Origin: Nostoc sp. FACHB-973
GTDB taxonomy: Bacteria > Cyanobacteriota > Cyanobacteriia > Cyanobacteriales > Nostocaceae
Assembly (NCBI RefSeq): GCF_014698115.1
Contig: NZ_JACJSJ010000018.1
Span: forward strand, 1-64,000
Reading direction: 5' to 3'
DNA: 64,000 nucleotides
Positions 36,387 through 44,890 of the stretch are shown here, in pieces. The number at the start of each line of letters is the position of its first letter. Position 1 is the first letter of the stretch. The notes beneath the pieces are model-generated. The model made no database searches, was not told the DNA's origin, and worked only from the letters and a program-made list of their open reading frames with translations. Both the position numbers and the translations under genes were made by a program.

Positions 36387-36560
36387 ATGGCATACTTGCT
36401 TGCACTTTGGGTCAATAAAAGAATCGGGTTTTTAAGCCTCTCTCCTTGTAGGAGAGAGGTTTGGAGAGAAGTCAAATTCCAGCTATCGAACTCACGTTAA
36501 GTACGTAATGACTGTGAAGCGAGTCATATAGCGGTTGTCTTTTGGATGCAACACGCTGTA

Positions 36561-36582
36561 GGGTAGCACAGCTGTGCTACCC
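36561..36582. repeat. 22-bp perfect palindrome (GGGTAGCACAG half-site)
   Basis: Same family as the palindromes at 48614-48641 and 60290-60317. Confidence 0.85.
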
Positions 36583-36645
36583 GAAAAATGCGCCCCTACG
36601 AAACGAAATCGAATTTAACTCTTCAATACAAAGGCATTAACCACA

Positions 36646-37671
36646 ATGAAAATATTAGTAACTGGCACAGAAGGCTATCTGGGTTCATTATTGCCATCTC
36701 TGTTAATCGAACGGGGACATGAAGTTATCGGTCTAGATACAGGTTTCTATAAAGTTGGTTGGCTGTACAACGGTACTGATGTCACACCCAAAACCCTCAA
36801 CAAAGATATCCGCAACATCACCCCTGATGATTTGGAAGGTGTAGAAGCAATTGTTCACATGGCGGAACTCTCCAACGACCCAGCTGGACAATTGGCACCG
36901 AATATTACCTACGAAATTAATCACATAGGTTCAGTTCGTCTGGCTACCTTGGCTAAGGCTATGGGTGTGCGTCGTTTTGTGTATATGTCTTCGTGCAGTG
37001 TCTACGGTGTTGCTACCGAAGATGATGTCACAGAAGAATCTCCAGTTAATCCTCAAACAGCCTACGCAGAGTGTAAAACCCTTGTAGAGAGAGATGTTAG
37101 ACCATTAGCTGATGATGACTTCTCACCCACCTTTATGCGGAATGCAACTGCTTTTGGTGCTTCTCCCAGGATGCGCTTTGATATTGTTTTAAACAACTTG
37201 GCAGGGTTGGCTTGGACTAGCAAACAAATCAAAATGACCAGTGATGGTACACCTTGGCGTCCATTAGTCCATGCATTGGATATTTGCAAAGCAATAGTCT
37301 GCGCCTTAGAAGCACCACGGGATATTGTACATAACCAAGTCTTCAATGTAGGAGATACAGCGAACAATTATCGGGTTAAAGAAATCGCTGAAATTATTGC
37401 TGATATTTTCCCAGATTGTAAATTGTTCTTTGGCAACAACGGCGCAGATAACCGCAGCTATCGGGTATCCTTCGAGAAAATCAACACAATTCTACCTGGA
37501 TTTAAGTGTGATTGGAATGCTCGACTTGGTGCCCAGCAACTACTTAATTTATTCAATCAAATCGATATGGCTGAAGATACTTTCTTGTTTAGGGGATTTA
37601 CCCGTTTAAAACAGCTAGAGTATCTAATTCGTACTGAGCAAATTGACAAAGATTTTTTCTGGAATAAATAG
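36646..37671 (+). CDS. NAD-dependent sugar-nucleotide epimerase/dehydratase (extended SDR)
   Basis: 341 residues. NAD-binding GTEGYLG at the N-terminus, Asp at the end of strand 2 (VIGLDTGFY), active-site MSSCSVYG and Y-A-E-C-K (TAYAECK). The C-terminal part is as in NDP-sugar modifying SDRs (PWRPLVHALDICKAIVCAL; FNVGDTANNYRVKEIAEII). It probably epimerises, dehydrates or reduces an NDP-hexose. Between rfbF and a sugar C-methyltransferase, so a CDP- or dTDP-deoxysugar intermediate is the likely substrate. The exact reaction cannot be read from sequence. Confidence 0.9.
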   Translation: MKILVTGTEGYLGSLLPSLLIERGHEVIGLDTGFYKVGWLYNGTDVTPKTLNKDIRNITPDDLEGVEAIVHMAELSNDPAGQLAPNITYEINHIGSVRLATLAKAMGVRRFVYMSSCSVYGVATEDDVTEESPVNPQTAYAECKTLVERDVRPLADDDFSPTFMRNATAFGASPRMRFDIVLNNLAGLAWTSKQIKMTSDGTPWRPLVHALDICKAIVCALEAPRDIVHNQVFNVGDTANNYRVKEIAEIIADIFPDCKLFFGNNGADNRSYRVSFEKINTILPGFKCDWNARLGAQQLLNLFNQIDMAEDTFLFRGFTRLKQLEYLIRTEQIDKDFFWNK

Positions 37672-37782
37672 AAAGTGTTTGTAGTTTGTGCTTCAGCACT
37701 CAAGTGCAAACTACAAACATATATTCTTGATTATGACTGATTTCACCTAGCAATTTATTCACTATTAATAGGGCTTGAAATT

Positions 37783-39051
37783 ATGGCGATCGCCAAATGT
37801 CGTTTCAGTGGTCAACCTTTACGCCAAACCTTTATTGATTTGGGCATGTCACCTTTAGCCAATGCTTATTTGAGACCAGAGCAGCTAAATAATGCCGAAA
37901 AATTTTATCCTCTCCACGCTTATATTTCTGAAGATACTCTCTTAGTTCAATTAGAACAATTTGAAACTCCAGATCAAATTTTTAGTGACTATGCTTACTT
38001 TTCTTCCTATTCAGCAAGTTGGCTAAAACACGCCAAGACTTACACCGATATGATGGTAGAAAAGTTTAACTTTAATCATCATACCCAAGTTATTGAAATT
38101 GCCAGCAACGACGGCTACTTACTGCAATATTTTTTAGAGAAAGGTATCCCAGTTTTAGGAATAGAACCAGCAGCGAATATAGCTAAGGTTGCTCAAGATA
38201 GGGGTATTCCCAGTATTAACAAGTTTTTTGGAATTGAAACTGCCAAAGAACTGGTTATGCAAGGAAAACTCGCTGACCTTTTGATAGGTAACAATGTTTT
38301 AGCTCATGTGCCAGATTTAAATGATTTCATCGCCGGGATGAAAGCCATCCTCAAATCAAATGGCATCTTGACGATGGAATTTCCCCATATTTTGCAACTC
38401 ATTGAACAAAACCAATTTGATACTATTTATCACGAGCATTTTTCTTACTTCTCATTCCTCACAATCCAAAAAATCTTTGCAGCACACAACTTGCAAATTT
38501 TTGACGTGGAGGAATTACCAACTCATGGCGGTTCCTTGAGAATTTATGCCAGACATGACTATGCTGATTATCCTAGCATTAGGGAACGAGTTAGGCATTT
38601 GAAAGAAAAAGAAATCGCTGCTGGACTACATCGAATAGAAACTTACGTCACATTTGGAGAAAAAGTTAAAGCAACAAAGCACAAGCTATTAAGTTTTCTC
38701 TTGACAGCTAAAGCAGAAGGTAAATCAATAGCTGGTTATGGCGCACCTGCTAAAGGTAATACTTTGCTCAATTACTGTGGTATTGGTAAAGATTTTCTCG
38801 ATTACACAGTAGATTGCAATCCCTACAAACAAGGTTTGTTTTTACCTGGAACTCATATCCCTATCTTCCATCCGGATAAAATTCGTGAAACACAACCAGA
38901 TTATGTACTAATTTTACCTTGGAATCTCAAAGAAGAAATTATGGAACAAATGGCATTTATTGGCCAATGGGGTGGACAATTTGTAGTGCCAATTCCTGAA
39001 GTAAAAATTTATCCCTGTCCTGTTCCTGATAGGCTTTTAATAGCGTTGTAA
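37783..39051 (+). CDS. Sugar C-methyltransferase, TylCIII/NovU type
   Basis: 422 residues with the three-part layout of this family: an N-terminal putative zinc domain (1-65), a SAM-binding Rossmann domain (VIEIASNDGYLLQYFLEKG, about 102-120; ILTMEFPHI; YHEHFSYFS) and a C-terminal domain (IAGYGAPAKGNTLLNYCGI; DYVLILPWNLKEEI). The conserved His-Glu-His of YHEHFSY is present. The zinc ligands are mostly gone: the first pair reads CRFS and the second pair HAYISE, so zinc is probably not bound. It methylates carbon 3 of an NDP-4-keto-6-deoxysugar in known members. A HIP1 site overlaps the start codon. Confidence 0.9.
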   Translation: MAIAKCRFSGQPLRQTFIDLGMSPLANAYLRPEQLNNAEKFYPLHAYISEDTLLVQLEQFETPDQIFSDYAYFSSYSASWLKHAKTYTDMMVEKFNFNHHTQVIEIASNDGYLLQYFLEKGIPVLGIEPAANIAKVAQDRGIPSINKFFGIETAKELVMQGKLADLLIGNNVLAHVPDLNDFIAGMKAILKSNGILTMEFPHILQLIEQNQFDTIYHEHFSYFSFLTIQKIFAAHNLQIFDVEELPTHGGSLRIYARHDYADYPSIRERVRHLKEKEIAAGLHRIETYVTFGEKVKATKHKLLSFLLTAKAEGKSIAGYGAPAKGNTLLNYCGIGKDFLDYTVDCNPYKQGLFLPGTHIPIFHPDKIRETQPDYVLILPWNLKEEIMEQMAFIGQWGGQFVVPIPEVKIYPCPVPDRLLIAL

Positions 39052-39062
39052 TTACTAAATAA

Positions 39063-39112
39063 CAGAATTCAGGAGTCAGAATTAAGAATTCAGAATTTAG
39101 AATTCAGAATTA
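39063..39112. repeat. STRR array, GAATTCA-type heptamers
   Basis: Imperfect AGAATTC and GAGTCAG units right after the methyltransferase gene. Confidence 0.8.
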
Positions 39113-39299
39113 ACTAGTGTGGCTAAGCATCGGCAACAGTTAGAATCATTAAATTTTCTCTATGATAAGCTACACCAATAATTTAGTGTGTTGTTTCACC
39201 ACTGACTCCTGAATTACTTCTTGTTCAAAGGCATATTTGCCATAAAAATATTTGGCATCCAACCACCAATAAACTATTTACAAATTTCATTACTCTACT

Positions 39300-40307
39300 A
39301 TGCCTAAATTACTGACCATTGCCATTCCTACTTATAATCGTGCTGAATTACTGAATAAACAGTTAGCATGGCTGGCTCAAGCTATCAAAGGTTTTGAAGA
39401 CGACTGTGAAATTTTAGTTTCTGATAATTGTTCCACAGACAATACTCAGGAAGTTATACAAAAATGGCAAGCAACACTCAACAATATCACATTTAAATCT
39501 AATAAAAATTCTAAGAATTTAGGCGTAGTTAAAAATATTATGTATTGCCTAAATTCTGCAACAACAAAATATGTTTGGACAATTGGTGATGATGACCCAA
39601 TTCAGGATAGAGCCGTTGCTTATGTTATCAGTAAACTCAGAGGACATGAAGATTTATCATTATTGTTCCTCAACTTTTCTGGCCGCAACCAAATTACTGG
39701 TGAAGCAGTTCATCCACCCACTATTGTTGGTAACCGCTGGTTTGATATAGATAGTGAAGATGCTGATGGTGATGGTAAAGCCATATTTGAACATTGTTTT
39801 TCAAAAAGTGTCGGTGCAGTTATCTTTTTGACGGCTACAGTCTATCGCACTGATTTAGTAAAACGTGCTTTACAAATTTGGCCAGACGCTGAAAATAACT
39901 GGATATCTTTAGCATATTTAGCCGGGTATTGTGCTGCTAATGGTGGTGTAATTGTCACTAAAGAAACTTATTTAGAATGTGTTGTTGGTGTGAGTTATTG
40001 GCAAAAAGAACCAAAATCTGCACTATTAATGCAATACAAACACATACCGGAAGTGATTTTGAAACTGCAAGAGAATGGATATTCTAAGCAGTTTTGTAGA
40101 CGGATGCTTTTGCAAAACGGCAAAGAAGTCAACTGGAAAGTTTTCTTGGGTGCTTTAAGAAGATGGCCTATGTCTGCCATCAAAACAGTAGTTCCATTTG
40201 TGGCTTTAGTCAGCTTGTGTGCTTTTGACGTGATGGTTTCTAAAGAGTTGAAATTAGCAGAATCAAGTGAAATATCTAGTCAAGAAATGCGGAGTTATGA
40301 GCCTTAA
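39300..40307 (+). CDS. Family 2 glycosyltransferase (GT-A)
   Basis: 335 residues. The GT2 start LTIAIPTYNRAELLNKQL is followed by ILVSDNCSTDNTQEV and a DxD-like VWTIGDDDPIQDRAV. The C-terminal part differs from processive enzymes and has one weak hydrophobic segment (TVVPFVALVSLCAFDVMV, about 297-314). It should transfer one sugar to the growing lipid-linked repeat unit. Donor and acceptor are unknown. It is followed 51 bases later by the PhyH-like gene, probably in one transcript. Confidence 0.92.
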   Translation: MPKLLTIAIPTYNRAELLNKQLAWLAQAIKGFEDDCEILVSDNCSTDNTQEVIQKWQATLNNITFKSNKNSKNLGVVKNIMYCLNSATTKYVWTIGDDDPIQDRAVAYVISKLRGHEDLSLLFLNFSGRNQITGEAVHPPTIVGNRWFDIDSEDADGDGKAIFEHCFSKSVGAVIFLTATVYRTDLVKRALQIWPDAENNWISLAYLAGYCAANGGVIVTKETYLECVVGVSYWQKEPKSALLMQYKHIPEVILKLQENGYSKQFCRRMLLQNGKEVNWKVFLGALRRWPMSAIKTVVPFVALVSLCAFDVMVSKELKLAESSEISSQEMRSYEP

Positions 40308-40358
40308 ACTACTCGATGATTGATAATTCTACATCAATAATTAGGAGGGATTTACGTC

Positions 40359-41210
40359 ATGTTAAGTATAATTAAACGCAAAATATCTACATTGTATTCT
40401 GACTTTGAATACTACGTAGCCCGTTGGAAGCATAGCAGAAAATTGCCAGCATTGGAAGCAGGCGATCGCCACATCCTAAATGCTCTTAAAAAAGACGGTG
40501 TTTATGTGACAACACTTGCCGATTTAGGGTTAAACTCTAGCTCTGAACTCCTCAAGGCTGCTTACCAGCAATTGTCTGAGATGGGAAATCCAAACAACGA
40601 CCATCTAGATGAAAAGTTGCCACAAATTTCCACAGTTACAGGCTTACCAGAATTTTCTAACTGGGGAACAGAGAAAAGGCTACTGAATATCATTGAAAAT
40701 TATATTGGTCTTCCCGTTGCTTTTCACGGTGTACATTTACGTAAAGATTTTCCTAGTAAACATCAATTTGGGACGCTGCTATGGCATAGCGATGCTGAAG
40801 ACCGTCGCATTATCAAAATCTTCATTTACTTGAATGATGTAGAACAAAAAACTGGGCCATTTGAATATATTCCCCGTTCTTCAGCCCCTTTATTTAGTTG
40901 GAAATATATTCAGCTTTACTACAAACTTTTCAAGTCAGGTTATATGGGTATTGACGATGAACAAGTAAAGCCAGTCATCCCTAAATCAGCTTGGAAATCC
41001 TGCCCAGGCCCAGCAGGTACAGTGATTATTGTAGATACGAAAAATGCTTTGCATCACGGCACAGTCCGCACAGAAGAACGGTCAGCACTATTCTTTTGTT
41101 ACACAGCTAACCCTCCGGAAAGACCAGACCTTTGTACGCAATATTGGGATGATACTTATCCCAGAGTAGAGTTACGTTCTATGTTAGATGCAGTTAAAGT
41201 TTCGACTTAG
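40359..41210 (+). CDS. PhyH-like Fe(II)/2-oxoglutarate dioxygenase
   Basis: 283 residues. Iron ligands H-x-D in LLWHSDAED (about 143-145) and a distal His in NALHHGTVRTEERSALFF, with the 2-oxoglutarate-binding Arg about ten residues on. The jelly-roll strand IFIYLNDVEQKTGPFEYIPRSS is typical of phytanoyl-CoA dioxygenase relatives. It could hydroxylate or otherwise oxidise a sugar or lipid precursor. The start has an excellent AGGAGGG at 40343-40349. Position inside the glycan genes suggests a tailoring step; the substrate is not known. Confidence 0.88.
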   Translation: MLSIIKRKISTLYSDFEYYVARWKHSRKLPALEAGDRHILNALKKDGVYVTTLADLGLNSSSELLKAAYQQLSEMGNPNNDHLDEKLPQISTVTGLPEFSNWGTEKRLLNIIENYIGLPVAFHGVHLRKDFPSKHQFGTLLWHSDAEDRRIIKIFIYLNDVEQKTGPFEYIPRSSAPLFSWKYIQLYYKLFKSGYMGIDDEQVKPVIPKSAWKSCPGPAGTVIIVDTKNALHHGTVRTEERSALFFCYTANPPERPDLCTQYWDDTYPRVELRSMLDAVKVST

Positions 41211-41256
41211 AAACATAAATTACTCTGTTTGTGCTGGAAAAATATCTAATTTAACT

Positions 41257-41354
41257 AACCGCAGAGGCGCAGAGAACACAGAGTAAGAGAAGAAAAAATA
41301 ACACAAATACCTCTCAATCTCTCATATCTCTGTGCCCTCTGCGCCTCTGTGGTT
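41257..41354. mobile_element. Small inverted-repeat element (AACC-CAGAGGCGCAGAG ends)
   Basis: 98 bp. The left arm AACCGCAGAGGCGCAGAG and the right arm, reversed AACCACAGAGGCGCAGAG, differ at one site over 18 bases and continue to CACAGAG. Non-coding. Partial relatives occur at 41960-41995 and 55420-55510. Confidence 0.75.
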
Positions 41355-41396
41355 CGTCTCTTTTCTGTAATCAACATTTATCTTAGAGGAATCAAT

Positions 41397-41954
41397 ATGA
41401 TCTTCACTGAAACTGAACTCAAAGACGCATTCATTATTGACTTAGAAGAAAAGCCAGATCATCGTGGTTTTTTTGCTCGGAGTTTTTGCGCTCAAGAATT
41501 TGAAGCACGCGGTTTGAAGCCAACAGTCGCCCAATGTAACTTGTCTTTTAATTACAAAAAAGGCACCATTCGGGGAATGCACTATCAAATTTTACCAGCA
41601 GCAGAAACAAAATTAATTCGCTGCACCAAAGGCGCTATTTACGACGTAATTATTGATATGCGTCCCGAATCTCCGACCTTTTTATCACACATAGGCGTAG
41701 AACTAACTCCAGAAAATCGCCGCGCTTTATATGTTCCAGAAATGTTTGCTCACGGTTATCAAGCACTTACAGATGAAACCGAAGTTGTATATCAAGTAGG
41801 TGAATTTTACACACCTGGATATGAACGAGGTCTACGCTATGACGACCCATTTTTTAACATTGATTGGCCTCTAGATGTAACTGAAATCTCCGAAAAAGAT
41901 TTAAATTGGCCACTATTAAGAATGATGACCGTTGGCGCGACAACTTCCAAATAA
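41397..41954 (+). CDS. rfbC: dTDP-4-dehydrorhamnose 3,5-epimerase
   Basis: 185 residues from ATG 41397, with AGAGGA eight or so bases upstream; a longer frame from 41349 begins in the repeat element and is not used. Cupin fold with DHRGFFARSFCAQEFEARG, the catalytic His in GTIRGMHYQ, LIRCTKGAIYDVIIDMR, and the late YVPEMFAHGYQALTDETEVVYQV with the partner Tyr. Epimerises the 4-keto-6-deoxyhexose at C3 and C5. rfbA, rfbB and rfbD are not nearby, so the enzyme either uses a pool made elsewhere or acts on a CDP-linked analogue. Confidence 0.95.
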   Translation: MIFTETELKDAFIIDLEEKPDHRGFFARSFCAQEFEARGLKPTVAQCNLSFNYKKGTIRGMHYQILPAAETKLIRCTKGAIYDVIIDMRPESPTFLSHIGVELTPENRRALYVPEMFAHGYQALTDETEVVYQVGEFYTPGYERGLRYDDPFFNIDWPLDVTEISEKDLNWPLLRMMTVGATTSK

Positions 41955-42000
41955 CCTCACCTCCTCCTCTCTGCGCCTCTGCGCCTCTGCGTGAAAACAA

Positions 42001-43257
42001 ATGCCAAATATTATCCCATCCCCTATCAGCAACACCATCTCTTTTCTCTCCCAAAAAATCCAAGCCCGCATCAATTACGCCAAAACCTTACAAGTTATTT
42101 CCCTCAAACCCAAACAGCCTTCTAAAGGAAACGTACTCCTTTCTTATCGAATTGAGCCATTCTTATTAAAACCAGACCAGCCAATGCCAAATGACCATAC
42201 TTGGTATTGGGAAGTTTGGCAAATAGCGCAAACTTTTTTAGATATGCGCTACAACGTTGATGTCATCCAGTTTCACAATGATAAATTCGTTCCTCAAAAA
42301 GATTACGCATTTTTCATTGATATTCGTCATCGAATGGAAGCGCTTGCATCGAAACTGAATAAAGATTGCATCAAAATTTTTCACGTTGACATTGCTAATA
42401 TGGTATTTCGCAATGCAGCTGAATGCAGTAGGCTTCTAGAACTCCAACAGCGCAGAGGAATTACCTTACGTCCACAGCGATTTGAGATGCCCAATTTGGG
42501 AATTGAATATGCTGATTGTGCTACAGTTTTGGGCAACGATTTTACAGTTGGTACGTTCAAATTTGCCAACAAACCGATGTATCGTATCCCTATTTCTTCG
42601 CCTGTTGTTTATCCCTATCCCGAACAGAAAGATTTTGAAGCAGTCAGAAAAAACTTTCTGTGGTTTGGTGGTAGCGCTCTAGTTCTCAAAGGATTAGATT
42701 TAGTTTTAGATGCCTTTGCTCAAATGCCAGAATACCATTTAACGGTTTGTGGTCCAATTAGTAATGACAAGGAATTTGAGCAGGCTTTCTATAAAGAACT
42801 CTACGAAACACCAAACATTCATACTTATGGCTGGATTGATGTTAGTAGCCCTGAGTTTATAGAGGTTACAAATAACTGTCTGGGACTTGTTTATCCTTCG
42901 GTTTCTGAGGGACAATCGGGAGCAGTAATCAGTTGTTTGCAAGCTGGGTTAATTCCGATTTTAAGCTACGAATCTGGTGTGGATGTTCACGATTTTGGTG
43001 TGATTTTCGATAACCTATCCCTGGAAGAAATTAAGGCGAAAGTTAGAAGTATTTCCAATTCGTCTGTAGATGACCTCAAACTTATGTCTCGAAAGGCATG
43101 GGAATACGCAAGAACAAATCATACCAAAGAAAAGTTTGCTCAAGCGTATAAAAATGCTGTGGAGCAAATGATCGAACACCAGAAATCTAAAAAACAGAGT
43201 TATTTCATAGAGTCTAGCAAACAACTAGTACCGCAAGGCGGAATTCGTAATTCGTAA
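42001..43257 (+). CDS. GT-B glycosyltransferase (GT4-like)
   Basis: 418 residues. The N-terminal half is divergent, with GNVLLSYRIEPFLLKP. The C-terminal Rossmann half is GT4-like: FLWFGGSALVLKGLDLVLDAFAQM, YHLTVCGPI, IHTYGWIDV, and the donor-site LVYPSVSEGQSGAVISCLQAGLIPI with the ES/EG glutamates. It probably adds a sugar to the lipid-linked unit. The last five residues (GIRNS) and the stop are supplied by an AATTCGT heptamer array (43241-43274), so the native end has been replaced. Confidence 0.88.
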   Translation: MPNIIPSPISNTISFLSQKIQARINYAKTLQVISLKPKQPSKGNVLLSYRIEPFLLKPDQPMPNDHTWYWEVWQIAQTFLDMRYNVDVIQFHNDKFVPQKDYAFFIDIRHRMEALASKLNKDCIKIFHVDIANMVFRNAAECSRLLELQQRRGITLRPQRFEMPNLGIEYADCATVLGNDFTVGTFKFANKPMYRIPISSPVVYPYPEQKDFEAVRKNFLWFGGSALVLKGLDLVLDAFAQMPEYHLTVCGPISNDKEFEQAFYKELYETPNIHTYGWIDVSSPEFIEVTNNCLGLVYPSVSEGQSGAVISCLQAGLIPILSYESGVDVHDFGVIFDNLSLEEIKAKVRSISNSSVDDLKLMSRKAWEYARTNHTKEKFAQAYKNAVEQMIEHQKSKKQSYFIESSKQLVPQGGIRNS

Positions 43258-43274
43258 TTCGTAATTCGTAATTA
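43241..43274. repeat. STRR array of AATTCGT heptamers overlapping a gene end
   Basis: Four to five units. The first ones code for GIRNS and provide TAA at 43255-43257. Confidence 0.9.
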
Positions 43275-43462
43275 CCTGTTCATAAGGGTTTGAGACATTT
43301 CAAATCGTTGGTTTGTTTACGCCGTGCTGTACTAGTTAATAGCGATCGCTAATACCAATCGCCTATGAAAATGTACTTAATAATTAATTGTAACGAATTA
43401 TTAAGTACAAAATTATTCGGAATTTGTAACACAACAAACAGTTCTATAAAGGAGTTTAGTTC

Positions 43463-44776
43463 ATGATTATTATCGATCGCGCCTTACAAGCCAGAGCAGC
43501 AGCAGGCAATCCCATTAAAGTTGGGATGATTGGTGCTGGTTTTATGGGTCGAGGAATTGCCAACCAAATTGTCAATTCAGTCCCAGGAATGGAGTTAGTT
43601 GCTATTTCCAATCGTCAGATTGATGCAGCGAAACAAGCTTATTCAGAAGCAGGAATTGAAGATATTCAAGTTGTTGCAACTGTCGGCGAATTAGAAGATG
43701 CGATCGCCAATGGGAAATATGCAGTCACAGAAGACGCTAAGTTACTGTGTCGCGCCGAGAGTATCGATGCACTCATCGAAGTCACAGGTGCAATTGAATT
43801 TGGCGCTCAAATCGTCATGGAAGCGATCGCCCATTGCAAACATGTGATTATGATGAATGCTGAACTCGACGGCACCATCGGCCCCATCCTGAAAGTGTAT
43901 GCCGATAGAGCAGGCGTCATACTCAGTGCTTGTGATGGCGATCAGCCAGGGGTGCAAATGAACCTCTACCGATTTGTCAAAAGCATTGGTTTAACTCCAC
44001 TATTGTGCGGTAACATTAAAGGACTCCAAGACCCCTATCGCAATCCCACCACCCAGGAAGGATTCGCCAGACGTTGGGGTCAAAAGCCTCACATGGTGGC
44101 TAGCTTTGCCGACGGAACCAAAATTTCCTTCGAGCAAGCGATCGTTGCTAATGCCACAGGCATGAAAGTCGCCCAACGAGGAATGCTCGGCTATGACTTC
44201 AACGGCTACGTCGATGAAATGACCCAAATATATGATGTTGAACAACTCAAGGAACTGGGTGGTATCGTCGATTATGTAGTTGGAGCAAAACCCGGCCCTG
44301 GCGTATATGTATTTGCCACTCACGACGACCCCAAGCAACGCCACTACCTCAACTTATACAAATTAGGTGAAGGTCCCCTTTACAGCTTCTATACTCCTTA
44401 TCACCTCTGTCATTTTGAAGTTCCCCTATCTGTAGCCCGTGTTGTTTTGTTCGGTGATGCGGTCATGTCTCCAATCGCAGGCCCCTTAGTAGATGTCATC
44501 ACCACCGCCAAAATCGACCTGAAAGCTGGAGAAACCCTCGATGGCATCGGTTACTACATGACCTACGGACAATGCGAGAATTCCGATATCGTCCAACAGC
44601 AAAATCTCCTACCAATGGGTTTAGCCGAAGGATGTCGCCTCAAACGAGACATTGCTAAGGATCAAGTCCTCACATACGACGACGTAGAATTACCCGAAGG
44701 TAGACTTTGCGACCAACTACGAGCCGAGCAAAACAGCTATTTCGCCCCAGAGAAAATCTTGGCAACAGTGGGATGA
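43463..44776 (+). CDS. NAD(P)-dependent oxidoreductase with C-terminal SAF domain
   Basis: 437 residues. The N-terminal Rossmann fold GMIGAGFMGRGIANQIV resembles homoserine dehydrogenase / Gfo-Idh-MocA proteins (IDALIEVTGAIEFG; HVIMMNAELDGTIGP). The C-terminal about 385-437 is a SAF-like domain (GLAEGCRLKRDIAKDQVLTYDDVELP). Such proteins oxidise or reduce small polyols or modified sugars; the substrate here is unknown. The start has AAAGGAG ten or so bases upstream (43448-43454). The gene is part of the island and probably makes a rare sugar or acid precursor. It is followed by STRR arrays. Confidence 0.85.
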   Translation: MIIIDRALQARAAAGNPIKVGMIGAGFMGRGIANQIVNSVPGMELVAISNRQIDAAKQAYSEAGIEDIQVVATVGELEDAIANGKYAVTEDAKLLCRAESIDALIEVTGAIEFGAQIVMEAIAHCKHVIMMNAELDGTIGPILKVYADRAGVILSACDGDQPGVQMNLYRFVKSIGLTPLLCGNIKGLQDPYRNPTTQEGFARRWGQKPHMVASFADGTKISFEQAIVANATGMKVAQRGMLGYDFNGYVDEMTQIYDVEQLKELGGIVDYVVGAKPGPGVYVFATHDDPKQRHYLNLYKLGEGPLYSFYTPYHLCHFEVPLSVARVVLFGDAVMSPIAGPLVDVITTAKIDLKAGETLDGIGYYMTYGQCENSDIVQQQNLLPMGLAEGCRLKRDIAKDQVLTYDDVELPEGRLCDQLRAEQNSYFAPEKILATVG

Positions 44777-44810
44777 GGGAGCAGGGGAGGCAGGGGAGGC
44801 AGGGGGAGAA

Positions 44811-44880
44811 TAACTCCTAACTCCTAACTCCTCACTCCTAACTCCCCACTCCCCACTCCCCATTCCCCATTCCCCATTTT
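44811..44880. repeat. STRR array of ten heptamers, drifting in sequence
   Basis: TAACTCC units change stepwise to CCACTCC and then CCATTCC, ending ten bases before the next gene's ATG. It shows unit-by-unit drift within one array. Confidence 0.9.
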
Positions 44881-44890
44881 CTTAAAATCC

